DNA of 64,000 bases from CBDCBA01 sp965214125 (lineage in GTDB: Bacteria > Planctomycetota > Phycisphaerae > Tepidisphaerales > Tepidisphaeraceae). The DNA lies in the NCBI GenBank assembly GCA_965214125.1, contig CBDCBA010000035.1, forward strand, positions 62,001-126,000. The letters run 5' to 3'. Positions 1 through 7,301 of this stretch are shown here, in pieces. Every line of letters starts with the position of its first letter. Position 1 is the stretch's first letter. A model generated the notes under the pieces. That model made no database searches. It was not told where the DNA came from and saw only the letters and a program-made list of their open reading frames with translations. A program made the translations under genes and the position numbers.

Positions 1-149
1 ACGTCGGCCTCGCCGAGCAGACGGGCGCCCGCGAGCGTCAACAAGTCCGGGTCGCCCGGCCCCGCGCCCACGAGCGCGACGGGCCAAGGTCCGGTTTGAG
101 TGGCGGGAGCGGCATCGCCGGTTCGGGGACCGGGCGTGGCGGGCGGCAT
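1..149 (-). CDS. cobA: Uroporphyrinogen-III C-methyltransferase, N-terminal part (runs off window)
   Basis: Only the first ~49 codons are inside the window; the gene reads leftward and continues past base 1. After a Pro/Ala/Thr-rich lead of about 25 residues the translation contains VALVGAGPGDPDLLT followed by LAGARLLGEADV. This is the signature glycine-rich S-adenosylmethionine loop of SUMT enzymes, which methylate uroporphyrinogen III twice to precorrin-2 in siroheme and cobalamin synthesis. The start is taken at the ATG at 147-149, the first in frame upstream of the motif; no clear Shine-Dalgarno is seen. A fused HemD domain, common in this family, cannot be judged here. Other precorrin methylases share the motif more loosely, so cobA is likely but not proven. 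Confidence 0.8.
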   Translation of the reverse strand, partial: MPPATPGPRTGDAAPATQTGPWPVALVGAGPGDPDLLTLAGARLLGEAD

Positions 150-289
150 GGCCCAAGATTACGGGACGCGACAGCGCGCAGCCTGCGTTGCTCACGTTGT
201 CGCAGCGGCGAGACGACACAGGGGTGCCAGCCCATCCCGCCGTGCTGTCGTGGCCGCGGGACCCTTGCCCCCGAAGAAGGAACTTCGCC

Positions 290-727
290 ATGGTCGCTTT
301 CAACACCGCCCTGCCCCGCCTGTCCGACGCCTCGATGCCGCACGTCGCGACGGACCACGCCGAGCACGATTCGGCCGTCGCCGGCCGCATCGGCTTCGAT
401 CGCCAGCCGGTCGCGACGGGCATCGACCGCCGGATTCACCCGCGGCAGGCGGTCAGCCTGCGTGTTCAAGGACGCCGCGACGACCACACGATCGACGCGA
501 TGCGCATGCCGCACCTGAACCTGTCGATCGAGGACGTTAGCGTCGGCGGCCTGCGTGCCAAGAGCCAGACGCCCCTGGGCGTCGGGGAGCGCGTGAGCGT
601 CTACTTCCCCCCCAGCGGTGGCAGCCAGGGTTGGAACGCCCACGGCCGCGTGCTGCGGGCCACCCCGGACTTCTCCACCGCCGGCTGCACCGTCGCCGTC
701 GAGTTCGACGCCCTGCCGGCGGCGTGA
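290..727 (+). CDS. PilZ domain protein
   Basis: This 145-residue protein carries the PilZ signature: an RRxxxR-like stretch (DRRIHPRQAVSLRV, about residues 47-60) followed by a D-x-S-x-x-G-like motif (IEDVSVGGLRAKS). It ends with alternating hydrophobic strands (GRVLRATPDF, CTVAVEFDA) as expected for the six-strand barrel. PilZ domains bind cyclic di-GMP and usually tune motility, surface polysaccharide or secretion. The ATG at 290 is preceded by GAAGAAGGAAC at good distance, so the longer in-frame extension to 188 is not used. The gene is monocistronic, with a palindromic repeat downstream. The target process cannot be deduced. Confidence 0.8.
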   Translation: MVAFNTALPRLSDASMPHVATDHAEHDSAVAGRIGFDRQPVATGIDRRIHPRQAVSLRVQGRRDDHTIDAMRMPHLNLSIEDVSVGGLRAKSQTPLGVGERVSVYFPPSGGSQGWNAHGRVLRATPDFSTAGCTVAVEFDALPAA

Positions 728-838
728 GCATTGATTGCTTCACACCGCTCTACGGGTGTGACTGAGAACGAGATGGAGAAGGCGTGAAGCGCCTAGAGCA
801 ACTGGCGCTACGGCTGCCCGCGCCCGAACCCGCTCCGA

Positions 839-907
839 CGTTAGCCGCCCCGCCTCGCGGGGCGCTCCACGTCAACTCAAGCGCCCCGCGAGGCGGGGCG
901 GCTAACG
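839..907. repeat. REPIN-like inverted repeat, family A, copy 1
   Basis: Two arms of about 27 bases, starting CGTTAGCCGCCCCGCC and ending GGCGGGGCGGCTAACG, are near-perfect reverse complements around a 15-base spacer. Each arm itself folds (GCCCCGC-CTC-GCGGGGC). The same element recurs at 11154-11221 and 60952-61020. It lies between the PilZ gene and tatC. Confidence 0.9.
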
Positions 908-961
908 GGTCGCTGGATTGAACGCGGCTCGACCGCGGCCGGCTCGAGAGACGCCCCAACG

Positions 962-2059
962 GTGAAACGGCGGGTCTTCAAGCGGGCGCTTCGCCGTTCC
1001 TATCGTGATGACGTGAGCGACGCCGCCGCCAGTTCCTCCCCCGCCAACGGCGAACTCAAGGCCGGGCGATTCGGGTCGAGCTTCGACCCCGACAACTTCC
1101 GCATGAGCGTGGGCGACCACCTGGAGGAGCTGCGCAGCCGGCTCATCAAGGCGGTGCTCGGGGCGTTTGTCGCGTTCTTCGGGTGCCTGATCGTTGCCAA
1201 GCAGTACCTGCTGCCGGTGATCGCCGGGCCGCTGATCCAGGCGCACTACGACAACGAACTCAACCCGCAGCTCTACTTCACGGGCGTGACCGACCCGTTT
1301 TTCGTCTACCTGCGGCTGAGCATGATCGGCGCGTTCGTGATCGCCGGCCCGTGGCTCATCTGGCAGGCGTGGGGGTTTGTCGCCAGCGGCCTGTACAAGA
1401 ACGAGCGGCGGGCGATTACGAAGTTCCTGCCGCTGTCGCTGGCCCTCTTCTTCGGCGGGATCGCGTTCGTCTGGTTCTTCATCCTGCCGATCACGCTCAG
1501 CTTCTTCCTCGGCTGGGCGATGACGATCCCGCTGCCGGCCTCGTACGAGTCGGCGGCCGTCGTGGACGTGGAGCCGGGGACGATCCCGCAGATTCCCGTG
1601 CTGGCGGGCGACCCGGCCGACCCGCCGCCGATGGGCATCTGGTTCGACAGCACGCTCTACCGGTTGAAGGTTTACCTGCCCCACGACGGCACCGGCGCCG
1701 ACGACGCGACCGGCGAGGTGCGCGTGATCCCGTTTAGCAGCGCCAACCTGGCCGCCCCGATCATCACGCTGCCAGACTACGTCAACCTGGTGTTGGTTCT
1801 GCTGATCGTCTTCGGGCTCAGCTTTCAACTTCCCCTGGCGGTGATGGCGGTGATCCGCGGCGGCCTGGTCGACGCCGAAGTGCTGCGCCGCCAGCGGCGC
1901 GTCGTCTACTTCGCGATGGTGTTCCTCGCCTGCGCCATCACGCCCGGCGACATCATCACGGCGACGGTCGGGCTCATCGGTCCGCTGATTTTGCTCTACG
2001 AGATCGGCATCTGGCTCGGGGAGCGGGGCAGGAGAGGCGTGGACGCCGCCGAAACGTGA
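962..2059 (+). CDS. tatC: Sec-independent protein translocase subunit TatC with enlarged periplasmic loop
   Basis: TatC is the polytopic receptor of the twin-arginine pathway and recognises RR signal peptides of folded exported proteins. The family hallmark HLEELRSRL is at residues 53-61. It is followed by hydrophobic segments near 66-90, 115-140, 153-186, 272-298 and 313-350, and the conserved ITPGD at 326-330. The second periplasmic loop carries an insertion of about 75 residues (190-268), Pro/Asp-rich, not present in typical ~250-residue TatC proteins; total length is 365. The start is uncertain: GTG 962 gives a very basic lead, and an in-frame GTG at 1013 (MSDAAASS) is equally plausible. 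tatA/tatB are not adjacent. Confidence 0.93.
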   Translation: MKRRVFKRALRRSYRDDVSDAAASSSPANGELKAGRFGSSFDPDNFRMSVGDHLEELRSRLIKAVLGAFVAFFGCLIVAKQYLLPVIAGPLIQAHYDNELNPQLYFTGVTDPFFVYLRLSMIGAFVIAGPWLIWQAWGFVASGLYKNERRAITKFLPLSLALFFGGIAFVWFFILPITLSFFLGWAMTIPLPASYESAAVVDVEPGTIPQIPVLAGDPADPPPMGIWFDSTLYRLKVYLPHDGTGADDATGEVRVIPFSSANLAAPIITLPDYVNLVLVLLIVFGLSFQLPLAVMAVIRGGLVDAEVLRRQRRVVYFAMVFLACAITPGDIITATVGLIGPLILLYEIGIWLGERGRRGVDAAET

Positions 2060-2070
2060 TCGTTGGAGGG

Positions 2071-2104
2071 CCAAGGTCAGTGAGCAGCCAAGGTCAGTGA
2101 GCAG
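2071..2104 (+). repeat. 17-bp tandem duplication at the hicA start
   Basis: CCAAGGTCAGTGAGCAG occurs twice back to back (2071-2087 and 2088-2104). The second copy contains the GTG start of hicA; the GTG in the first copy is out of frame by two bases. Confidence 0.9.
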
Positions 2105-2279
2105 CCGAGAGATCATCCGGTTACTGGTGGACGACGGTTGGTGCCTGGTGCGCGTCCGCGGGAGCCATCACCAGTTCGAGCACCCGAGCAAGCCCGGCAC
2201 CGTGACGGTTCCGCACCCGCGCAAGGACGTGACGCGCGGTACACTCAACTCGATCCTCAAGCAGGCGGGACTCAAATGA
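2097..2279 (+). CDS. hicA: HicA-like mRNA interferase toxin
   Basis: A 60-residue protein of the HicA fold, a small double-stranded-RNA-binding-like toxin that cleaves mRNA. It shows the family core: an N-terminal helix (SSREIIRLLVDDGW), a catalytic-histidine region reading RVRGSHHQFEHP, then TVTVPHPRKDVTRGTLNSILKQAGL. The length is normal for HicA. The start is the GTG in the second copy of a 17-bp duplication. The stop overlaps the ATG of the next gene (ATGA), the usual toxin-first hicAB order. The pair probably forms an autoregulated operon. Confidence 0.9.
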   Translation: MSSREIIRLLVDDGWCLVRVRGSHHQFEHPSKPGTVTVPHPRKDVTRGTLNSILKQAGLK

Positions 2280-2635
2280 GCGACGATCATCCAAAGGTGT
2301 CGAAAACCGCGATCTACCCCGTGCTCGTGCAAAGCGATGCCGAGCGGCCGGAGGCGGGTTATGGGCTGATGGTTCCGGACCTGCCCGGCTGCTTCTCCGC
2401 CGGTGACACGTACGAAGAACTCGCACAAATGGGCCGGGAGGCGATCGAACTTCACCTCCAGAGTTACCTCGACGACGGCCAGGCGTTCCCGGAGCCGACG
2501 CCGGTGTCAAGACTTGATCACTATCTGAAAGATCCGGAGTATGGCGGCGAAGCGTGGCTTCTAATCGAGGTAACGCTTCCGGACCAGCGCGGCGAATGGC
2601 GGGCGCACCGGGAGGCACCGGTCGCGGCAGCCTGA
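2276..2635 (+). CDS. hicB: HicB-like antitoxin
   Basis: A 119-residue partner of the preceding HicA. The central HicB core reads YGLMVPDLPGCFSAGDTYEE followed by a helix with REAIELHLQSYLDDG, matching the partly degraded RNase H-like fold that sequesters HicA. No clear ribbon-helix-helix or HTH DNA-binding tail is visible, so autoregulation may be weak or use the core. Translation is coupled through the ATGA overlap with hicA. Confidence 0.88.
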   Translation: MSDDHPKVSKTAIYPVLVQSDAERPEAGYGLMVPDLPGCFSAGDTYEELAQMGREAIELHLQSYLDDGQAFPEPTPVSRLDHYLKDPEYGGEAWLLIEVTLPDQRGEWRAHREAPVAAA

Positions 2636-2645
2636 GCGTGCTGAA

Positions 2646-3197
2646 CTACTTCCCGTACGCGAATCCCCCCCGCCGGTGCCGGCTGTAGCGGGCCAGAGCG
2701 TCCTCGATGATCGACGGGCAGGCGCTGGCGGGTTGGATCTCGTCGACCTCGACGGCCTTACCCTCCATCGTCTTGTAATCCTTGAAAAACCGCGTGATCT
2801 GGTCCAAACGGTGCGGGGGCATCTCGTCGGCGTCGCGGTAGTGGTTGAACTCCGGATCGGCCGTTGCCACGGCAATAATCTTGTGGTCGCGCTTGCCCTC
2901 GTCCAGCATCGTCATCAGGCCGATCGGTCGCGAGTGAATCAGACACAGCGGCACGACCTCCTCCTTGCACAGCACCAGCACGTCCAGCGGGTCGTCATCC
3001 TCGGCGAGCGTTTGCGGGATAAACCCGTAGTTGGCCGGGTAGTAGACGGCCGAGTAGAGCATGCGGTCGAGCCGGATCAGGCCGCTGGCCTTGTCGAGCT
3101 CGTACTTGATGCTGCTGCCGGCGGGGATCTCGATCACGCTCTCAAACTCGTCGGGAATGTCGCGGCCGGGGGTGACGTCGTGCCAGGGGTGAATCAT
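2646..3197 (-). CDS. ppa: Inorganic pyrophosphatase, family I
   Basis: A soluble enzyme hydrolysing pyrophosphate to two phosphates, pulling biosynthetic reactions forward. The 183-residue translation has the family-I core: EIPAGSSIKYELDK near residue 25, YYPANYGFIPQTL, and the Mg-binding signature DDDPLDVLVL, then RPIGLMTMLDEGKRDHKIIAV and RFFKDYKTMEGK. The start is the ATG at 3195-3197 (MIHPWHDV). A longer in-frame extension upstream is hydrophobic and lacks family similarity. Convergent with hicB, with only 10 bp between stops. Confidence 0.95.
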   Translation of the reverse strand: MIHPWHDVTPGRDIPDEFESVIEIPAGSSIKYELDKASGLIRLDRMLYSAVYYPANYGFIPQTLAEDDDPLDVLVLCKEEVVPLCLIHSRPIGLMTMLDEGKRDHKIIAVATADPEFNHYRDADEMPPHRLDQITRFFKDYKTMEGKAVEVDEIQPASACPSIIEDALARYSRHRRGGFAYGK

Positions 3198-3296
3198 GGG
3201 GCGAGCTCGCAGTGAAGGTGGGGGCGACAGTATCACCCACAACGCGATGAAAATCACCACGCGAGCCGCTTTCAGCCCCTTGCACCATCATTCGCC

Positions 3297-3376
3297 GGAG
3301 GTAGCCGCGGAGCTTGCTCCGCGCTTCGGACGAACGTTCGTGCCCGACGAGCGGACCAAGGTCCGCGGCTACCCCC
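3297..3376. repeat. REPIN-like inverted repeat, family B, copy 1
   Basis: Arms GGAGGTAGCCGCGGAGCTTG... and ...CAAGGTCCGCGGCTACCCCC face each other over about 80 bases. Each arm contains its own small hairpin (GCGGAGC-TT-GCTCCGC and GCGGACC-AA-GGTCCGC). Further copies lie at 16484-16562 and 18951-18981. Confidence 0.88.
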
Positions 3377-3459
3377 GATCGAGCCGCGTGTGATGATCCA
3401 GACTGCTCCAAAGAAACGAACCACGTTCTACCCCGGCGACCCTCGCGTAACGTCGCCCC

Positions 3460-4143
3460 GTGCGGCGACGTCGCCTGCCTTTCTTCGCGCTGATCGGTGC
3501 CGCCTTCGGGCTGATTGCCGGCCTCGCCTGCCTGCTGCCCGGCCGCGGCTCGCTCGACGCCGTGCTCCTGCCGCTCGCGACGATCACCCCGCTGCCGGCG
3601 TTGCTGGCGCACCTGAGGCCGCACGCCCGACTCCCCCCCACGCTTGCGGCGTTGGCGGGCCTCACGCTCGGCCTGCTGCCGGCCCTCCCCTCAATTGGCA
3701 CAGTCGCGGTGCTGTTGATGTGGACGACGCTCCTCGCGAGCGGATTCACACCCGTGGGCCGCCCGGTGCGGGCACGGGACGCAGACTTCGAACCGCCGGA
3801 ATCTCCCGCCGTTCCTGCGTTTTTGGTGATCGTCCTCGCTTGGGCGTGGCTGGCGTGGCCGGTCTGGCTCGGGCCGCAACTCGTTGCCTGGAACGCGAGC
3901 GTGCCAGCGTGGGCGACGCAGTTTCATCCGCTCTTCGCGATCAACACCGCCGAACTCGACCGCGGCATCTGGACCCAGCAGCCGGCGATCTACGCCCTCA
4001 CGCCGCTCGGGCAGGACCTGGCGTACGCCCTCCCGGACACGCCGTGGCCGGCAGTCGGTGCCATGACGGTGACGATCCTCATCGTGCTCGGCGCGCGCCG
4101 GTTCTTTCGACGACGCACCCCAACCAGACCGGCCGCGCCGTAG
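3460..4143 (+). CDS. Hypothetical integral membrane protein
   Basis: No family recognised. The 227-residue translation starts at a GTG with a basic MRRRR lead. It has hydrophobic segments at about 7-27, 33-50, 60-95 (probably two), 120-140 and 198-212, and a loop rich in Trp/Ala around 140-190. The C-terminus is basic (RRFFRRRTPTRP), consistent with a cytoplasmic tail. It converges on nuoE with only 2 bases between the stops. Codon use is typical of the window, which supports a real gene. Confidence 0.6.
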   Translation: MRRRRLPFFALIGAAFGLIAGLACLLPGRGSLDAVLLPLATITPLPALLAHLRPHARLPPTLAALAGLTLGLLPALPSIGTVAVLLMWTTLLASGFTPVGRPVRARDADFEPPESPAVPAFLVIVLAWAWLAWPVWLGPQLVAWNASVPAWATQFHPLFAINTAELDRGIWTQQPAIYALTPLGQDLAYALPDTPWPAVGAMTVTILIVLGARRFFRRRTPTRPAAP

Positions 4144-4145
4144 CC

Positions 4146-4787
4146 TCAACCCCCGCCGGCCGGCGGGTTGTCGTGGCCGCTCAGATCGAACGTCGCCGCG
4201 CCCGGCGGATTGCCCACGGGCACCTCGAAGTCGACGCTCTCGTCGTGGTAATCGTGCGGGTCGTCCGGCAGGCCGTCGATGAGCCCGCTGATGCTGTCGA
4301 GGGAGATGTTCTCGTGCAGCACGTCGTTCACCAGCGCCACCGGGGCCGTGCCGCAGGAGCCGAGGCATTCGAGCTCGACGAGCGTGAAACGATCGTCGGC
4401 CGTGGTGTCGCCGCTGTCGGCGAGATCAAGCTTGTCGAGCAGCCCCTCGATGATCTCGCCCGCGCCGACGATCTCGCACGCCAGGCTGCGGCAGACCTGC
4501 ACGAGGTACTTGCCCTTGGGCTTGAGCCAGTACTCCTCGTAGAAGGTGGCGGTGTCGAGCACCTCGGCCGGGCTGATCTCGAGGAACTCGGCAATCTCGT
4601 TCATCGCTCCCGGCTCGATGTGGCCGTACTCGTGCTGGACCATGTGCAGCGCCGGCAGCAGGCAGGCCCGCTTGGTGGGATAGCGCGGGAAGTAGGTATC
4701 GGCGATGTGCGTTTTGAGCGCGTCGCTCAGCAGCGTCTTGCCGGCGGAGAGGCGTTCGTGGCGACGGTCTTGGGCAATCCAGGCCAT
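4146..4787 (-). CDS. nuoE: NADH-quinone oxidoreductase subunit E (NuoE, [2Fe-2S])
   Basis: NuoE is the 24-kDa thioredoxin-like subunit of the peripheral arm of complex I. Four cluster cysteines fit the pattern C99-x4-C104 (VCRSLAC) and C141-x3-C145 (ECLGSCGTAPV), with the preceding helical domain (KRACLLPALHMVQHEYG, then EVLDTATFYEEYW). Length 213 includes an acidic extension of ~30 residues after the thioredoxin fold. The start is the ATG at 4785-4787 (MAWIAQDRR). No other nuo gene adjoins; nuoD is 47 kb away at 51462. Confidence 0.95.
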   Translation of the reverse strand: MAWIAQDRRHERLSAGKTLLSDALKTHIADTYFPRYPTKRACLLPALHMVQHEYGHIEPGAMNEIAEFLEISPAEVLDTATFYEEYWLKPKGKYLVQVCRSLACEIVGAGEIIEGLLDKLDLADSGDTTADDRFTLVELECLGSCGTAPVALVNDVLHENISLDSISGLIDGLPDDPHDYHDESVDFEVPVGNPPGAATFDLSGHDNPPAGGG

Positions 4788-4943
4788 GGGTGGGCGATGA
4801 TAGCGGCTCCGCCGTGGCGGTGCAGCGGAAGAGGGGCTCTGCGAGCGTTGCACAGACTTCCGAGCTTTGAGGGGACAGGACCGTCCTCATCGATCCCCGA
4901 CTCCGACCGCCACGCTCCAAGGGCAGAAGCAGAAGCAGATGCC

Positions 4944-4985
4944 AAACGCGACGCCGCCCCCGTCATCGACAGGGGCGGCGTTCGT
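4944..4985 (-). terminator. Probable terminator of the PEP-CTERM gene
   Basis: Downstream of the stop at 5006, ACGCCGCCCC and GGGGCGGCGT form a 10-bp stem around an 11-base loop (4951-4981). Only a short T-rich run follows on the transcribed strand, so intrinsic termination is likely but not certain. Confidence 0.6.
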
Positions 4986-5005
4986 AGGTGGTCAGGTCGC
5001 AGTCC

Positions 5006-5701
5006 CTACGCCCGGCGGCGGCGGAGGAGGCCGAGGCCGGCGGCGCCCAAGAGCAGGCCAGCGGTGGCGGGCTCGGGCACGGCCAAGATGGTGATGTCGG
5101 CGTCGGCCATCGAGTCGAGGTGGCCGCGGTTGGTGAAGAGCTTGCGGTTCACGAAGAACGAAATCGCCGCCACGTCGAGCGACTGGGCGTCGTTGAACTC
5201 CGAGACGTCGACGCCGGCGAAGGTGCCGGAGTTGAACTCGCCGTCGGGGCTCTCGAAGATCAGCACGACCTCGATGGCGTTGCCGGAGTCGAAGTAGCTG
5301 CCGGTCACCTCATCGAACGTGAAGACGTTACCGTCGTCGTCGGTGAGTTGGAAGATGGCGCTCGTCACCGTGCCCGAGTTCTCGTCGCCCATCAGTTCGG
5401 CCAGGGCGATGAAGTCGGCGCTGGTGTTGCCCGCGAAGGGGTCGCTGAAGCCGGGGGCGTCGTCGCCGTCGATGCGGATGCTCGCAATCTCGGTGTCGAT
5501 GTCATCCGAGAAAGCGAGCTGGTAGAGGCCGGCGTTGCTGTTGAAGTCGGACGTGACCCGGAAGTTGTTCAGGTCGATGTCCAACTGCGTGTCGGCCGAC
5601 GCGACGCCGGCGGACAGGGCGAGGCCCGCCACCGCGGATAGGGCCGCCGTAAGCCGGCGGGTGCTGTTGTTCGTTGTACCCATGTTCATTGTTCTCTCCA
5701 T
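5006..5701 (-). CDS. PEP-CTERM sorting domain protein, exported
   Basis: The 231-residue protein has an N-terminal signal peptide (basic STRRLTAAL, hydrophobic AVAGLALSAG, AxA-type cut near VASADT). A roughly 170-residue Asp/Phe-rich beta-type domain follows. The C-terminus is a PEP-CTERM signal: VPEPAT, hydrophobic GLLLGAAGLGLL, then RRRRA. Such tails are processed by an exosortase and go with exopolysaccharide-producing bacteria; no exosortase is in the window. The ATG at 5699-5701 has TAAGGAG just upstream; an alternative ATG follows at 5687-5689. The role of the mature domain is unknown. Confidence 0.85.
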   Translation of the reverse strand: MERTMNMGTTNNSTRRLTAALSAVAGLALSAGVASADTQLDIDLNNFRVTSDFNSNAGLYQLAFSDDIDTEIASIRIDGDDAPGFSDPFAGNTSADFIALAELMGDENSGTVTSAIFQLTDDDGNVFTFDEVTGSYFDSGNAIEVVLIFESPDGEFNSGTFAGVDVSEFNDAQSLDVAAISFFVNRKLFTNRGHLDSMADADITILAVPEPATAGLLLGAAGLGLLRRRRA

Positions 5702-5995
5702 CGGCTCCTTAAGCCCTGTAAACGCCCACCTTTGGGGGATTGCCGTGACGTCTGCCACGCAGTGCCCGGCCCTTGCCATCGCTCCGTCGGACTTCCCCGC
5801 CGAAGAATGGCGGGGGCAGTCGAAGCGATGAATCAAACATAACCCGCTGCCGGCAGGCGTGGCAAGATGAAATTTCGCGGTCACGCGGTAGTTCCGCCCA
5901 ACTGGGCGAGGAAAGTGCGTCCTGCACCGCCACGTCGCCGCCGTGGCAACATCGTGCGACGGCGGCGACGGGATTGGCTGGTCTGGCAGTAGCGA

Positions 5996-6934
5996 TTAGG
6001 CGGCCTGGCGGAACGCGGGTTGCTCGGGCGCGCCTGTGCTGCGCGTGGGGCCGAGGCGGCGGGCGGCCTGCTTCTCCTGCGCCTTGCGGGCGCGACGGTT
6101 GCGGCCCACCGTCTGCTGGTCGGCCGTGGCGCGGCGATGCGGGTTGGCTTGAGCGATGTCGACGGCATCGGCGGCGTCGCGGGCGATCAAATCCGCCCCG
6201 ATCTCCTCGGCCAAGCCCTCGGCGCGCTTGTAGATGCCGCCGCAGCACATCACCTGCAGGTTCGGCTGGCTGTTGTGCTCGCGCAGGTGGTCGATCAGCC
6301 GCCGCGCCTCGGGCATGTCCTGCGGGAGCGTGGCGAAGAGGACCAGCACGTCGGGCCGCCACAGGCCCACCAGGTGGTTCGTCTCGTCGTTGGGAATCCC
6401 CCCGCCGAGGAACTTCACCTCGTGGCCCGCGCTCTCGAAGAGGTCGGCGGTGATCTGCCCGCCCAGTTCCTCGCCCTCGGCGTCGCCGCAGACGACCATG
6501 ACCTTTTTGCCGTTGCTCGCCTTCATCGGCAGCTCGCCGGTGATGCGGTCGACCGTCGCCCGATTGAGCCGCGTGGCCATGTGCTCGGCGGCCAGGCTGA
6601 TCTTGGCGTCCTTGTGGAGCTGACGGATCACCTCCATCGCGGGCCAGCAGAGTTCCAGGAGCAGTTGGCGTGGCCCGACGCCGCACTCGGCGGCCTTGTC
6701 GATCAGCGTGCGGCATTTGGGGCGGTCGCCGCTGAGCAGCGTCTCGAGGTAGTGCTGGAACAGCGGCGTGTCGCACAAACGCGGCGTCGCGACGATCGCG
6801 GGGGCCTCGGCCTCCTCGTCCACGGTTTCGATGTCGTCGAGGATCGAGTCGGCGAACCCGCCGCGGGCCGGGGGCGCCGTGATGTCGGCGAGAACGTCGG
6901 GGTCGATCTGCGAGAGCGAGTTGGAGGCGAACAT
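5996..6934 (-). CDS. B12-binding-domain protein with altered cobalamin motif
   Basis: Residues ~60-140 form the helical cap of the two-part cobalamin-binding module (LFQHYLETLLSGDRPKCRTL ... LCWPAMEVIRQLH). Residues ~145-265 form the Rossmann B12 domain (KVMVVCGDAEGEELGG ... HEVKFLGGGIPNDE ... VLVLFATLPQDM). The canonical D-x-H-x-x-G, whose His ligates cobalt, reads D-A-E-G-E-E here, so classical base-off/His-on binding is unlikely. The C-terminal ~50 residues are basic (TVGRNRRARKAQEKQAARR), possibly nucleic-acid binding. Family relatives include corrinoid proteins and B12-type photoreceptor regulators; a regulatory role is inference. The ATG at 6932-6934 follows GGAAGG. Confidence 0.75.
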   Translation of the reverse strand: MFASNSLSQIDPDVLADITAPPARGGFADSILDDIETVDEEAEAPAIVATPRLCDTPLFQHYLETLLSGDRPKCRTLIDKAAECGVGPRQLLLELCWPAMEVIRQLHKDAKISLAAEHMATRLNRATVDRITGELPMKASNGKKVMVVCGDAEGEELGGQITADLFESAGHEVKFLGGGIPNDETNHLVGLWRPDVLVLFATLPQDMPEARRLIDHLREHNSQPNLQVMCCGGIYKRAEGLAEEIGADLIARDAADAVDIAQANPHRRATADQQTVGRNRRARKAQEKQAARRLGPTRSTGAPEQPAFRQAA

Positions 6935-7301
6935 CTTGGGAGTACCTTCCGTGGAGGAGTGAGAGACTGGTGGCCGGCCCGTTGCTGCGGAGCCGTGAAA
7001 TCTTGACGCTGTAGTGCGGCGGTCTGGCCGCGTCCCCCACTTCTTCGTGAGTCACCCGCCCAAACCGACAGCGGCGGCGGGGTCCGGTACGACACGACAA
7101 GCCCGCGCCCCATAACGCGCTCTTCCCGAAGACCCCCCAACGGTTGAACGGCCCGCGGGTCGCGCGGCGGGTTATGGACCGCCGGCGCCCGTTTGCAGGC
7201 CGTGGCCGGTGGTTTGGCTACGCTCGCGGCGGGTTCAGCCCGGCGGCGCGGTCAGCCGTCGCGGTGAAAACTCACCCGATGGCTTCAGGAGAAAACGGAC
7301 C
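6935..7301. other. Non-coding divergent region between B12-domain gene and proB
   Basis: 367 bases without a convincing gene. It should hold the two divergent promoters. No cobalamin riboswitch or strong palindrome was recognised. Confidence 0.5.

Noticed and set aside
38..643. 201-codon reverse frame at the left edge
   Set aside because: It is out of frame with the SUMT motif at 1-149 and opposite the PilZ gene; composition is that of a shadow frame.
902..2116. 404-codon antisense frame opposite tatC
   Set aside because: Typical high-GC antisense frame, rich in Arg/Asp/His; tatC on the plus strand explains the region.
6935..7301. Cobalamin riboswitch upstream of the B12-domain gene
   Set aside because: No B12-box-like segment or suitable stem set was recognised by eye.
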